Below are positions 46,308 to 59,705 of a DNA stretch of 64,000 nucleotides, piece after piece; position 1 is the first letter of the stretch; every line of letters begins with the position of its first letter. The stretch is from the NCBI RefSeq assembly GCF_000203815.1, contig NW_004457695.1:3038001-3102000 (forward strand), in the 5' to 3' direction. Below the pieces are notes generated by a model. It saw only the letters and a list, made by a program, of their open reading frames with translations. It was not told the origin of the DNA and searched no databases. Source of the DNA: Cavenderia fasciculata (lineage: Eukaryota > Evosea > Eumycetozoa > Acytosteliales > Cavenderiaceae). The position numbers and the translations under genes are program-made.

Positions 46308-47386
46308 GTCTTTTTTGATTATATTATATATATATAGATTGATCGAAGAGGGGGGGATATAATGATGATTTGTTTGTGCTTTTCTATTAGAAAGAATGAT
46401 AATACAATGATATCAGATGAATAGTTTGAGTCAAGGAAGTTGGGGGTTTGTAATGTTAATATTTATATAAGTTTTTAAAAGAGCTTTGAAAAGATCGAGA
46501 ATTGAGAATTCTCCTTGACCTTCTTCTTCATCATCATCATCAATCAGACATACCTTTTAATAATAATGATACTCTTATCTATTATAATATAAAAACAAAG
46601 TAAATATATATATACAAATCAAAGATATGAGCAAAAAAGGTGTGTTTTTTTTGATATCACGTGAGCAAAAGAGGGCATCTTCAAAGCTTGGTTCATGAAG
46701 TTTTAAAAAAAATTGACGTTTTTTTGACCCGTGCCAAGAAGTTCAGTTGGAAAAAAGATAATTATCTTTTTTTCACCCAATCGTTTCGCTTTTTTTTTTG
46801 TTGTCATTAATGTTGCAGTTGTTGTAACCATGAACCAAAATATCTATCTGACTCGTCCGATGGATCATCAGCACATTATTTTTTTTATACCAAAAGACTA
46901 GTCTTTATAAATATGTAATCTCTCTCTCTCTTTATCAAACAACAACCCTACTCGATTGTTTGTCGGATCAGATGATTTGATTTGAGAAAATATTTATTTT
47001 CTTCAATGTTTCTTGGTTCAAAAATAAGGGTATTGTAGGAAATGATAAGAGGTGTTGGAAACGGTCAATCAATCATCCTATTCCCATAATTGTATAATAG
47101 TAATTAAACAATAGTCGATATATCAACAGTATTGAAGCTATGTATAATTGAGGAAAAGGCCGACTGCTGGTTAAAATTACAGACTCCCGTAACAAAGAAT
47201 TCAAATCCCAAATTCAATATCACCTCGAAGAAGATACCACTGTGGACCTAGTGGTTAAACTGGTCTCCACTCCAGAGATGGGTGGTTAAACTTGTCACGT
47301 AAAATCTACCTGTAGTCCTGATACCTTTCCTTTTTTTATTTTATTTTTTTGGAATAATAATATTTAAATATTATTTATTTATTTAT
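46308..47386. other. Intergenic region with a possible small-RNA gene
   Basis: About 1.1 kb upstream of the Bfr1-like gene and downstream of the MFS gene. It includes CTCT repeats (about 46918-46932), several T-runs near 46648-46800, and the small-RNA candidate at 47081-47340. No coding exon was recognised. Confidence 0.45.
47150..47335 (+). ncRNA. Candidate small non-coding RNA with upstream DUSE-like element (tentative)
   Basis: The element TTCCCATAAT at 47081-47090 matches the core CCCATAA of the Dictyostelium upstream sequence element found about 60 bases before snRNA, snoRNA and class I RNA genes. About 65 bases downstream begins a less AT-rich stretch with three TGGTTAAA copies (47168, 47252, 47283), tRNA-like box-A-style pieces, and a GACC/GGTC hairpin around the second copy. 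It ends in T-runs from 47331, as expected for Pol III termination. No known RNA family could be assigned. Confidence 0.25.
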
Positions 47387-49474
47387 TTATTGAATATCGT
47401 CAATTACAATATCTTGACTAAATCTAAGATTAGAAAGAATGGCATTGTCGACAACCATAATATTATTATTATTGCCACTAGTATTGATGTTGTTGGAAGT
47501 GTCAATAGTGTTGGCACCGTCATATTGATCACTGTCGTCACTATTTTGGTCGATATTATTATTGAGTGATTTAGTGTCATTGACTTGGTCACTACTACTA
47601 TTACGTAATGGTTCAAAGTCGGACTTGTCGGTTGTTGGTACTGCAGACATTGACATGGACGAAGAGGATGATTGAATTTTTTGAAAGATTAGGAAAAGGA
47701 TGAGACCGAATACAGTGACGATGAGAATGATGGTGTACATGACAATTGGACCGAAAGCTTGGTAGATTGAACCACCGAGAAGGGCACCTAGTCCCATACC
47801 CAGTCCAAGGTAGACTGCAAACATTAGACTTTGGCTGGTTGTCTCGAGACCCTTGGGAGCAAGGTCTGAACAGATCTTGTTGCCAGCTGACCAGATCGAC
47901 GCAAAGATGATACCGTGAAGTAACTCGACTGGAAGGATGGCCCAGGCACTCGCCTTGACCGATAGTAAAAAGATGTATCCTACGACTCTGATAATGAGAC
48001 AGACGTGCGACAAGATGATGAGGCGCTTGGTACCCCATTTCTCCAACAACTGTTTGCCAAAGAAAAAGAACACCAGTTCAAAAGTGACATTCATAATCGA
48101 TGCGATACCAATCAACGACGACGGACCTTTAAAATCATTGACTATAACCAATCCAAGGAAATTGTTGTTCATTGACATGCCCAAAGACACAATCAGCGCA
48201 TTCACCAAAAACATTAATAATTTAAAATTTGATAATAATATTTTAAGTGATTGGAAAAATGTTAATTGTTGAGTTGAATTTGATAGGGTTGATGGCGTTG
48301 GAGGGGTAGTTGGCGTTGATGATTTTGATTTCTTGTCATTGATTAAATTAATTTTCATATTATCTTTTTCTTTTTGAGAATTATTATTATTATTATTATT
48401 ATTTGCGTCAACTTCTTCATAATCATCATTATTTGATAATACTTCTAATTCCAAATCTTCATTATCATCTTCATCTCCATCCAAATCTGAAAATACCTGT
48501 GATGATGATGATGACGATGACGATGATGTTGGTATTGCTATATGTTGTTGTTTATATGATGGTTGTTTTCTAAAATCAGTCCAAGAATATCTATCTCTTA
48601 ACTCCAATATATTAAATGGGACAGGAGTATCATAGTAAAACACCAAAATCAATACCATATAGATCATCATTGCAACTGGATAGTTTATCCAATAAATCTT
48701 AAAATTATCCAAATGTTGTGCCAATATACCAATACTAGTTGCACTTACTGCAAATCCAACACTACCATACATTCTTTGTTTACCATATCTAAAAAATTAA
48801 AAGAATAATAAATTAATTGTTCGTTTCTCAAAAAAATAATTAAATATGTTCTTTCTTTCTTTCTTTCTTTCTTACAAATCTCTTGAGGGACCTAGAATCT
48901 TTAGAGTTGTAGAATCTAGGATTGGAATGAGTGGTGACCAAAATACGGCATTAAAGAGGACTATACAAAATACAATTGCATGGTTTTCGACAAAGTAGAG
49001 TAAGAATATGAGCAACGATGACATGATCGCCGATATGACGACTGCCTGTCGATGACATTTATATTTATCGCAGAATGCTGACCACACTAAGACATGACAA
49101 TGGTATTAGTTTTCCCAAACAGGACCCTGTTTGTGTTTGTTTTTTTTTGTTTCTGCTTTATACATACTTGGTGAAGATACAAACGAAATGAATGGGGGAA
49201 AGGCCAAAGTAAGCCCTATTAAACTAGGTGTAAATTTAATGTGTGCCAATGCAATGGGAATGAATGGTCGATAGGTTCCAAAGCAAAAAAATAATAAAAA
49301 GTAATAGGCCTTTGGAATTACAGGTACCAAGTTATTATAACTTAAAACACCACTAGTATGTTGTTTATTGTTGTCATGATTATTATCAATTGATGTACTA
49401 CTACTACTACTACTATTATTATCGGTTCCTAAAACTCGGTGTTTTAACCTTTCACAATGATATTCTACTATCAT
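47387..49474 (-). CDS. Major facilitator superfamily transporter (MFSD6/LacY-like group)
   Basis: Exons complement of 47387..48788, 48876..49086, 49168..49474 give 639 residues. About 12 hydrophobic helices are visible. The N-terminal half opens with PKAYYFLLFFCFGTYRPFIPIAL, then WSAFCDKYKCHRQAVV after the first intron, the typical cytoplasmic loop 2-3, and the KQRMYGSVGFAVSATSIG block seen in the MFS_1-like/LacY-type group. A hydrophilic insert with Ser, Asp/Glu and Asn runs lies in the central loop between helices 6 and 7. The C-terminal tail of about 90 residues is Asn/Asp/Ser-rich. Substrate unknown. Confidence 0.8.
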
Positions 49475-49854
49475 CGTTTTTTCTTATAAATAAATAAATA
49501 GAAAGAAATAGAAATATAGAAATATAAATATAAATATAAATATAAATAAATATTATATATCTGTTTAAAACAGTGCAAATGATCTCGTAGTTGTTGCAGA
49601 TGAAACAATGAAACACAGTGCCTGCTTTTAAAAAACAATTGTGAGAGGGAAGGTTTTCGTTGGGGCAAATTAAATGTTTGGTTTTCGTGCCGAATATTCG
49701 ATGAGTAATAATAATTTGTCGCGTCGCAAGATAGATCTAGAAGAGAACATTCCAATCAACAATTGATTGTTCTCTACTTCCCGAATAAATCATTGATTTA
49801 ATATATATAGATAGATCTATATTTATTTATATTATTATATTAATTTATTTACCT
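49475..49854. other. Spacer upstream of the MFS gene
   Basis: 380 bases, with an AAATAT repeat near 49500-49550 and GATA/TATA repeats near 49805-49830. It should hold the MFS promoter and the 3' UTR of the first BPI-like gene. The open frame at 49471-49755 looks accidental. Confidence 0.4.
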
Positions 49855-51564
49855 TTAAATAAATCTAACATTATTTTTAATTGTTGATTTTAAAGCTTGA
49901 GTAATACCGATGGTCATGAAATTACCATTATTGTAGGCAGCTTCAAGTTGAGTGAATTGATATTGAGTTGATGGATTGTTTATGACCATGTTTGGGAATG
50001 CGGCCATTGAACCGATTAATTGTAACATTTGGAGGATACCATCGGTATCGATCTCACCTACATTGGTCGAAGCAACAGAGACCGATGGGTTGAACCCAGT
50101 CATTGTGGTGGCGACTGATACACTACCGTTGGAGAGTAGGGTTGGTTGGACATCGAGTGTGGCATCGACTGCAATCAATACGGTAAAGGCTGGTGTGGAT
50201 GGTGCAACTACAAAAGTGGCCAAGAGCTCGAGTTGAGATACTACTATACCACTACCATTGACACTGCATGAAAAGGTCGATTGTTCAGATCCCGGGGTAG
50301 TAATATCGATAGAGATGGCAAGATTTGGGTAGGATTGGGTCATACCAGGAGCTGTCTCTGAAAAGAATGGATCAGAGGTGTTTAGGGTGACTGGAGAGTC
50401 TGCAGGTACCATCGATGGTACAATTAGACCTGGAAGAGAGGTTTCTAGGGCTGCATCAATCATAGACTCGAAAAAGAATGGGGTGAGCAATACTTGCCAT
50501 TCAGTCGTATGGAAATCTTCAATGGCAGAAGCTGGTGGAGTAAAAGTAGGTGCTTGTGATGGATAGACTGGGTTGGCTCCACCGCCGGCGGCACTAACAG
50601 CAATACCACCGTTGACGGCAAATGTAACGGGTGGTAGATCATCACCAGCCGAACCTTCAACAATCTCACCCATACTAACTACACTGAAACTACTACCTTT
50701 GTACGAGAAATTGGGTAATGGTCTAAGTGGAGGGAATAGAGCGGCAATGGTTGATGCCTTGGCATTGAGTTGTTCGGTTATAGTTGTTTGGATGGATGGG
50801 ATGAATTGGTCGGCCACAGCATCACGAATCTCTGATGTCTTGTCACAAACCTTGCTTTCACAAGATGCACTATATTCAATTGCATTACCAGGTGCACCAA
50901 CTACAGTCGATACGTCACTAAATGATGGTGACGTAGAATCAAACATTAAATTAAATGCAGTTGTCAATGTAACATTTGGACTATTTGTTGTAACAATTTC
51001 TAAATATTCAAACAATTAAGTAAATAAGTATTATTATTGTTATAGATTATTTATATTATTATATATTATTATATATTTACATACCAATTTTACCATGTTC
51101 ACAAATATTAACATCATCTGCCATATGCCATTTATAACAAGCTTCATAATCCATATGAATGGTAAAATCAACTTGTTTCCAACCAGCTTGATAACTACCG
51201 GCACCTGTTTGCAAGTAGAATGGTGTATTCATACCAACTGATTGTTGAATGTTTGAAATATCAACAGTGATATGACCGTCATCTACTTTAAATGATGGTA
51301 CAGATTGTGCATTTAAATTATTTACAATCGTCTCTGTCATCTACACATAAATAAATATAATCAATTAATTATCAATACCTTGTATCTATCTATCACTTTA
51401 TCTATATATTTGATACATACAGTATTAGCCAATGTAGAGGTATAATAAGTACTAAAAGTAAGGTATACACCAGCACTTGGGTAAACACCTTGTTGTGCAT
51501 TAATAGTTGCAATTGTAGTTGTTGCAACCAACAATAAAGCAATTAAATAACCAACTATTCTCAT
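49855..51564 (-). CDS. BPI/LBP-like secreted lipid-binding protein, copy 1
   Basis: Exons complement of 49855..50999, 51085..51340, 51421..51564 give 514 residues. A signal peptide (about residues 1-23) precedes GVYPSAGVYLTFSTYYTSTLANT, the start of a BPI-type barrel. The second exon has FKVDDGHITVDISNIQQSVG and a Trp/Cys-containing strand. The third carries the paired cysteines ASCESKVCDKT and the long AIEDFHTTEWQVLLTPFFFE segment, which in BPI proteins begins the second barrel. The BPI/LBP/CETP family binds phospholipid or bacterial lipid; in a bacteria-feeding amoeba a digestive or defence role is reasonable but inferred. Intron positions are the same as in the neighbouring copy 2. Confidence 0.8.
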
Positions 51565-51821
51565 TTCTATCTATCTACTTTATCTCTCTCTCTTTCTCTA
51601 TATATTAATATACAATGAATGGGTGGATGAAAGTACGTCCGTCCTTTCGTTCACTGTTCCAAATTGAATGAATCTTACGAGGAGTCAAGATATTGAATAT
51701 CTTCAGACCCATGGTTTTTCGGTCACACTTGTGGATACTTTTTATTCCAACCTTTCCTTGACCTATTTCTAAAGGTTATAAATTAATATTAATTTAATTT
51801 ATTAATTTTAATTTATTTAAA

Positions 51822-53538
51822 TTATACAAATGTAGCAGAATGAATAGTTGATTTTAAAGCTTGAGTAATACCGATGGTCATGAAATTATCATTACTGTAG
51901 GCAGGTTCAAGTTGAGTGAATTTGTATTGAGTTGATGGATTATTGACTATCATGTTTGGGAATGCGGCCATTGAACCTGCCAATTGTAACATTTGGAGGA
52001 TACCATCGGTATCAACATCACCGACACTTGATGATACTAATTTGACAGCTGGGTTGAATCCCGACATGGTAGTGGTGACTGATACACTACCGTTGGAGAG
52101 TAGTTTGGGTTGGACGTCGAGGGTGGCATCGACAGTGGCCAATACTGAAAAGGCGGGTACTTGCTTGTTACCGGCAGTGTCTACTAAAAAGGCGACAAGT
52201 AGTTCAAAGTTTGAAACTGCAATACCGCTGCTATCAACCTTGCATGAAAAGGTCGATTGTTCGGAACCAGGTGCTGTGATTTGGAGAGTGATGGGAAGGT
52301 TTGGATAGGATTTGGTCATACCAGGAGCTGTCTCTGAAAAGAATGGATCAGAAGTGTCGAGGGTGACTGGAGACCCCTTTGGTACCATCGATGGTACAAT
52401 GAGATAGGGTAGACCACTTGCAACGGCTGCATCAATCATTGACTCGAAAAAGAATGGGGTGAGCAATACTTGCCATTCAGTCGTATGGAAATCTTCAATG
52501 GCAGAGACTGGTGGAGTCAAAGTAGGTCTTTGAGTTGGGTATGCTGGGTTACCTCCACCATTCTTTACAGCAATACCACCATTAATAGCAAATGTAACAG
52601 CTGGTGTATTGTGTTCGACAGTACCGGCTTCGACAATCTCTCCAATACTATCTAAATAATATGTAAGGTCTTTGTACTTGAAGCCAGATAATGGTCTAAG
52701 TGGAGGAAAGAGTGCAACAATGGTCGATGCCTTGGCATTGAGTTGTTGGGTAATCGACTTTTCAATGGATGGGATGAATTGTGATGCAACTGCATTACGA
52801 ATATCATGTGTCTTGTCACAAACCTTGCTTTCACAAGATGCACTATATTCAATTGCATTACCAGGTGCACTCATAATAGTTGATACATCACTAAATGTTG
52901 GTGATGTAGTATCAATATTTAAATTAAATGTTGTTGTCAATGTTACATTTGGATTATTTGTTGTAACAATTTCTAAATAGAAAACAAAATAAACAAATAA
53001 GTAAGTATTATATTATATAAATTATATTATTATTTCTTTCTTTGTATTTGTGTAATTACATACCAATTTTACCATGTTCACAAATATTGATATTTTGATC
53101 CATATGCCATTTATAACAAGCTTCATAATCGGTATGAATAGTAAAATCAACTTGTTTCCAACCAGCTTGATAACTACCAGCTCCTGTTTGCAAGTAGAAT
53201 GGTGTATCCATAGCAACAGAGTGTTGAATATTCTTAATATCAACTGATACATGACCATCTGTTATTTTGAATGATGGAATACCTTGAGCATTTACATTCT
53301 TTACAATTGTCTCTGTCATCTAAAGGAGGGGGAAGAGGAGTATAAAAGTAAGAATAAATGTAATTAACTTGTTCTATAGTGCGTTACATACAGTATGAGC
53401 CAAAGTAGCAGTATAATAAGTACTAAAAGTCAAGTAAACACCAGCATCGGGGTAAACACCCTTTTGGGCATTGACAATAGCTACTGTTGTCGAAAGTACA
53501 ACAGCAACAATAGCAATGAAATAAATAACTAATTTCAT
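51822..53538 (-). CDS. BPI/LBP-like secreted lipid-binding protein, copy 2
   Basis: Exons complement of 51822..52972, 53064..53319, 53392..53538 give 517 residues. The start at 53538 gives a clear signal peptide (MKLVIYFIAIVAVVLSTT, ending near Ala24). The domain order and both intron positions equal those of copy 1: GVYPDAGVYLTFSTYYTATLAHT, then FKITDGHVSVDIKNIQHSVA, then ASCESKVCDKT and AIEDFHTTEWQVLLTPFFFE. Long DNA stretches are identical between the copies, including silent sites. The main differences are a KQVP insert near the middle of the second barrel and a shorter linker before AIEDFH. Stop codons, spacers and leaders have diverged, so both look functional. Confidence 0.8.
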
Positions 53539-53812
53539 TCTTATCTATCTATCTATCTGTATTTGTATAAACAAACAAAAGTTAAGTTAACAACGAAAAA
53601 AGGCGACAGTAGCCATCTTTGTCGGGAGAAATCTAATTAAACGGGGTGTTCTTTTTTTGGTTTTCACTGGTTCGTGTACCAGGTTTTCGAGTTTAGGACT
53701 AGATCTAGTCCTTTTATTTTTTTTTAATTAATTATTATTTCTAGAATCAAAAAAGGTTTTGAATTAAATGCATGGGTATGTAAGTTCAATAAATATTTAA
53801 TTAATTTATTGT

Positions 53813-56800
53813 TTATGGTGATTTATTTGTTGGTTGTGAGGATGTTGATGATGGTGATGTCGGTGACGATATTGCTGAAGATGACGTTGAGGAGGAAGAT
53901 GAGGAGGATGAGGATGAGGATGATGAAGGTGGTGAATGATGAATTCTAGATTTTGATGAAGGTGAACCTATTTGCCAACCACTATTATTACCTCCTCCAC
54001 TATAACTACTGGTCAATTGACTACGAACAATATTGGTGGGAGATGTAGATGGTGTTGAAGTGGTTGATGAAGATGTCGATTGGACACCAACACCATTTGA
54101 TGGTGTATTATTACCACTATTACCATTGCCAAATGAACTACTGCTACTTCCAAATGTAAGACTGTTTGACAGTTCCGATTCATTCATAGATCGATGATGA
54201 GATGGCATTAAACCAACAGAATTTAAAAATGATGATGACATTGAAGGTGAATCAGACGAGGGTCGTTCCTTTTCCTTTTCCTTTTCAGTAATAATAGGTC
54301 CTCCTTTGGTCTTTGTAATTCCCATTGGTCTTGAATACCCTGATCCATTTCCAGATGTTAATAGTGCACCATTCCCAACGTTATTATTAATAATATGGTT
54401 TGGAGAAGATTGTGGAGGGGTTGAAATGGGAATGGATGAAGTTGAAGATGACAATGATGAAACTGTCGATGATGATAATGAGGATGATGAAGAGGATGAA
54501 GAGGATGAGGAAGAAGAATTTGATAATATAATACTACCACCGCTACCACTACCACCACTACTACCAAGACTATTAATACTACTACGTAAATTACCAATAC
54601 TAGTATTTAGAATATTTGATTTCTTTAATTGTTGTTGTTGTTTTTGAACTCTTTCTATTGTACTTTTGTTGACTGGAATGTTTTGAGCTCCTGCTCCTCC
54701 TGCTCCACCTCCACCTCCACCACTATTTGGATTTAAAATAAATGATCCACCTTTTTTAAATACTTGGGGAATTGAGGAAGAGGAAGAGGAAGAGAGAGGG
54801 TTGGGAGTGGTGGTGGTGGGAGGTGTATTGTCTAGATCCCATAGTTTGATGGTGCTGTCCCAACTGGCCGATATGAACCGTGTGAGAGGTCCGTGTTTGG
54901 GAGAGGCAAGACATTTGATCCAGTCGGTGTGTCCACGCAGCACCTTTTGGCAGGCACCATTGTTGACGTTCCACACACGGATGGTCTGGTCGTTGGAGCT
55001 GGTGATGAGTGTCTCGTCTTCATAGAGTATAGAGAGAATCTCATCGCGGTGTCCTTTGAACGAGGTGGTTGAGAATCCCGAACGGACATCCCACGACTTG
55101 AGGAAGCCGTCGCCGCTGCCGCTGATCAACGTGCTCGTGGCCGGGTTGTACGCGAGGCAGTTGATGCCTCCGGCGTGTCCCGAGAAAGTCTTGACCACCT
55201 CACCCGACCCAATGTCCCACATCTTGACCATACAATCAAACCCGCCTGTAAACAGCGTCTTGGAGTTGGACGGATCAAACAGTGCCTTGGTGACCCAATC
55301 ATTGTGCGCGTTGAGCACACGCATGCACTTTAGTGTGCGCAAGTCCCACACGCGAGCTGTCGCATCCGAGCTTGTCGACACTGCAATTTGAGCGTCGGCA
55401 TTGAGTGCTATCGAAAGGATGTGTTGCATGTGTCCTGTAAACGCCTTGATGCGACGGTTCGTTCGCACGTCCCACAAATTGACCGTTGAGTCGTACGACC
55501 CCGTCAAGATGGTGTTTCGCTTCATCTCCAAGCACGTAATCTCGGCCGTATGTTCCTGCAGCGTCGACGCGCACTTCCATCCACTCGACCCATCATAATT
55601 CCAGATGCGCAGTGTCTTGTCTCGCGACCCACTAGCAAACACGTCATAGTCGCCCGTGCCCAGACACGTCACCGAGTCCTTGTGGTTATTAAGCTTTTGC
55701 AACAACTCTCCATCTTCATAGTTCCAAATAGAAATGAATCCACCGCTGTCTCCACTGATAATACACTTGGGTTTGGTATGAATGGCCAAACAAGACACTC
55801 CAAAATTACCCTTGAGTGTCGTCACTGTATGTCCATCCTTTTTATCAACTGTTCTATCTTGTGACACTGTACTTGTCGTCGTCGTCATATCCATTACACC
55901 CTTTTCCTTTAAATTCTCGTGACTTGCACGACCCAAAGTCTGACCACCACCCAATGAATTTTCATGTACCCTTTCCTTTTTCCTCTTATTTTCAATCAGT
56001 TTAGTATAGATTTGTTTAGCTCCATCCTTTTCAATCTCTATATTTCTTCTAACTGATCCTGTAAAATATTTAATATCAGATTTGTTCTAAACAAAAAAAT
56101 ATGATTAATATTATGATTGGATTTGATTTGATTTGATTACTTACAAAATGAGATGTATCATTAATATGATTATTATTATTATTTTGATTTGGTAGGTTAC
56201 TTGATTCGATTGCATGAGCTTTAAAGATACGTTCGACTAGTTCTTCGAGTGTATCTACATGGTCGTCGTTGAGGGAGGTGAGGGATGCCATACGAGAGAC
56301 GAACCGGGATGTTTCGACGGTGGATACTTTGAGACGGATCATTTGATAGGCAAATGAACTGAGGATGGAAAAGAGAACATTCTCTTCAGTCTCGACCAAT
56401 TGTCTCTGTTTGTCGGCATTGTACAACTCCCAATCATCAAATAGATAGTCGTGGAATATAGGTGTCAACTTTTCCTTTCTCGACGATTGCACATTGTCAA
56501 AGAAACATGATTCCCAAAAATGTGTGTTTCGCCATAACCCAAGATTGAGGAAATGGTTGCATAGTGGCAGCTGAATATCCTGCTCTGATTTTAAAGCAGT
56601 CGCTGCGCCAACCAGGTTATTTCCAACCATCTGTCCACCACCTCCACCAGGAGATGTATTATGTGCAGTTGAATAATAGATATCGTTGATACGCGTCAAC
56701 AAGAGTGACGCTGTTTTAAAGTCGGCTGCATGGTCACACTCGTTGAATATCTTTTTAATGATTTCAACCAGTAAAAAGAGACGCCAGTTGCCTAAAAAGA

Positions 56801-59404
56801 ATAATACTTTTTTGTGTGATATTTCAATTGCTGACAATGCCTCGACAAAGTACTCTCTACTCTTGGCCAATGTAAATAGGTTGAGTAGTAGATTCTGTTG
56901 TTCCAAATCAACCGCTCCACCTTTATGAGACACAGTATGCTCGTCCTCGAATATCATCTCTGTATACTTTTGTATAAACTCTTTGAGTAGTTCTTGATCG
57001 CTGTTTAGCTTGATACTAGTCAATGGGTTTCCATTGCTCGGTGAGCTTGGAATAATGTTGTTGCTGCTAGGTGACTTTAACAATGACTCTTTTCGAAGTT
57101 GAACCGCCGATTGTTGGTGTTGTAGTTGAGGGTGGTGTGGTTTCTCTGGTGATACCACTGGTGTCTGTTGTTGCAAAGGAAGAGACGGTTTGAATGGTTT
57201 GGCACGAGTAATACTACAACTAACGGAAAAATGACCACGCGTAGAAAAGTTGGTTTCATTCAACTCTGGAATTCCATTTTGGTACGAGTATTCCAACAAC
57301 TCTTCAGCACCGTCGCTACTGATTGGCGAGTCGTCTGCTCCTGGTGGTTGGATCACCTCCAAGTCGCCGAGATGACTCTGCGTGTCTGCCAGCGACTTGA
57401 CAATAGTGTCGTAAAAGGTAGTCGTCGGATTCAAACTAACCTCTTGTTCGTGTAATTTACAAATATAATAGAAAAATGATCCACTCGATATATTCTGATC
57501 AAGGAATGATGTTACAGCTGATGTTTCCAAAACTGATGTTAAAAAGTTCTAAATTAATAAGAAATAAAAGGAATGGTTTAGAAAGTTGTTTTGAAACTAC
57601 TACTACTACTACTAATTATAATATATTTTGGTACATACAACAACTTCAGTATTATTATGTTTGATTAAAAATGAAGCAGTATTAAATGAGGTGATTGGTT
57701 TTGGATACTTTCTCAAGAGGTATCGATACTCGTTGACATTGTGGAAAAAGGATAAAAAGAAGCTGAGGAAACAAGACCTTATCTTGGCATTAACATCCAA
57801 TTGGTTTTCATATTGTTCTACAGATGACTCTAATAGTGATGATGATGATGATGGGAATGCCAAATGGACATTCCACATTTCAGGAAATAATATTTTAGAT
57901 AATCTACTTTCAAGCAATTTAACTTCTTTTTCTGGTAGATTAGGTACTGCTATATTTGATGGAATATTTAATGTTGATTGATCAAGATTTACAACAATAA
58001 TCTAGAATAATAATAATAAAAGTAAGTAAGTAACGCTGTTGATCAACATTATTATTATTATTACTTACATCAGTGAATTCAATATCTAAATTTTTGGTAG
58101 TATTGTGCATACCAACGATAAGAGGAGTAGGAGCTTGTAAAAAATCGATTAAAATATTTGGTAGAATGGGAATAAATACATGTGGCCATTGGAATGGATA
58201 GAGTAAATGAGCAATTGACTCGCACGCAGTAGTCAACAAGGTTTCATTTGATGAAAAGAATAATATCTTTCTTTCATGTAAAATTAATGAAAATATCTTT
58301 AATACATTTTGTATACCAATACAATTAAATATGAATTTAAATGATATCTAAAAAAAGGAAAAGGAAAAGTAAAAGTAAAAGTAAAGTATTTAGAAATCGT
58401 CGATTACATAATTAATAATTATTAAATATGTTTACATACATCAACATTTGGTAAACTTGGTCGGTTAGTTTGATGGTATTGGAATGATTCGGTAGTGGTG
58501 ATTTGGTTAGTCGATTGATTTTGATTTTGATTATTATTATTATTATTATTTGGATTATTATTATTAATATGATGATGATTAAAAGTAGGTAAATTAAATA
58601 TGAATTTGTATCCAGGAATTGGACGTGGTAGATCATGTATGATATTTGAAATGATTCGTTCGATTGGCAGACCAAGTTTCACACCGGGTCTGGTACAACG
58701 ATACAAATACCTTAATATATTTCGAAGAATATCATAGCATGGGAATCTTGATAATAAATTTATAGATACAGGTTTATACAATGTTTTGATTGATGATTCC
58801 TAAAATATTACAACATCAATTATTTTTTGATTAATATTATATCCTGCCTGGAATTCCTTTTCCTTTCTTTTTTTAAACATACATTTCTATCCTTTGGAAT
58901 TGGTATATAATATATTAATGAGCTGGCATAGAATCTTGCTCCATCAAACTCTGTCAAACAAAACATTGAAAGTGATGGATCGGTCATTGTCTCTCTCAAC
59001 ATTAATCCTTTTGGAAAACAAAACTAAAATAATAACAATGAATATTAATATTTCATTCTTTCTATCGATCTTTTTCTTTTCTTTTCTTTTCTATTCTATT
59101 GTGTTTCATACCATCCAATAATGAGAAGGAAGAGGAGCATTATCATGATTATGTAATGGGAACCTATCAAGTATTTCAGCTTGATATGGTCGGTCTGCAT
59201 GATTTACAACAATCGATCGATTCAATCCACAAACGATAAAATAATCTATCAACCTTAGATATGATGACTCTGCTGTCGCTGCTCCTACTGGTGATGACAA
59301 TGATGATGACGAAGTTGATGACACTGACGAAGTTGATGTTGTCGATGTTGTCGTAGCTGTTCTTTCCCTCATTGTATCTTCTACTACTTTTAATGGTTCA
59401 CTAC

Positions 59405-59438
<34 letters not shown>

Positions 59439-59705
59439 TGTTAAATCTAAATCTAAATCATTAGGATATAGATGTTGAGTTGATTGAGGTGTAGTAGTAG
59501 TAGTAGATACAGGAGTAGTAGATACAGTTGTAGTTGTTTGATTTATATTGCTGTCGTTAGTACTACTACCACATAATTCTTCAGTTGTAGTAGAATTTTG
59601 AGTTTGATTGTTATTACTATTATTATTATTACTACTATTAATGTCACCGCAATTCAAACTACTAGAGCTGCTGCTGGTGGTGGTAGTGTTTATAGATTTC
59701 TCCAT
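53813..59705 (-). CDS. DENN domain-WD40 protein (DENND3-like)
   Basis: Exons complement of 53813..56086, 56145..57548, 57639..58001, 58069..58347, 58440..58799, 58883..59023, 59112..59705, all phase 0, give 1804 residues. A Ser/Thr/Asn-rich N-terminus leads to the upstream DENN part (RLIDYFIVCGL about residue 155, then FCFPKGLMLRETMTDP). The DENN core has IQNVLKIFSLILHERKILFF and CESIAHLLYPFQWPHVFIPI, followed by a downstream DENN part. Residues about 1110-1400 form eight WD repeats ending IWNY, IWNY, LWDV, VWDL, MWDI, SWDV, VWNV and LWDL. A Ser-rich disordered tail of 400 residues follows. DENND3 is a Rab12 exchange factor with the same domain order; the Rab partner here is unknown. Confidence 0.88.

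Larger units (their letters stand above)
49855..53538 (-). repeat. Tandem gene duplication (BPI-like pair)
   Basis: Two head-to-tail paralogues separated by 257 bases. A 65-base segment is identical (50465-50529 and 52441-52505), as is a segment of about 60 bases around the ASCESKVCDKT codons. Exon 2 has the same length (256 bases) in both. Confidence 0.85.

Noticed and set aside
47149-47222. tRNA gene suggested by GGTTAAA and TTCAAAT pieces at 73-base spacing
   Set aside because: The acceptor, anticodon and T stems do not pair properly and no standard anticodon loop is present.
47160-47230. RNase P/MRP RNA suggested by an ACAGACTC segment and a CCCAAATTCA segment
   Set aside because: The spacing to any conserved region I is far too short, and the remaining conserved elements are missing.
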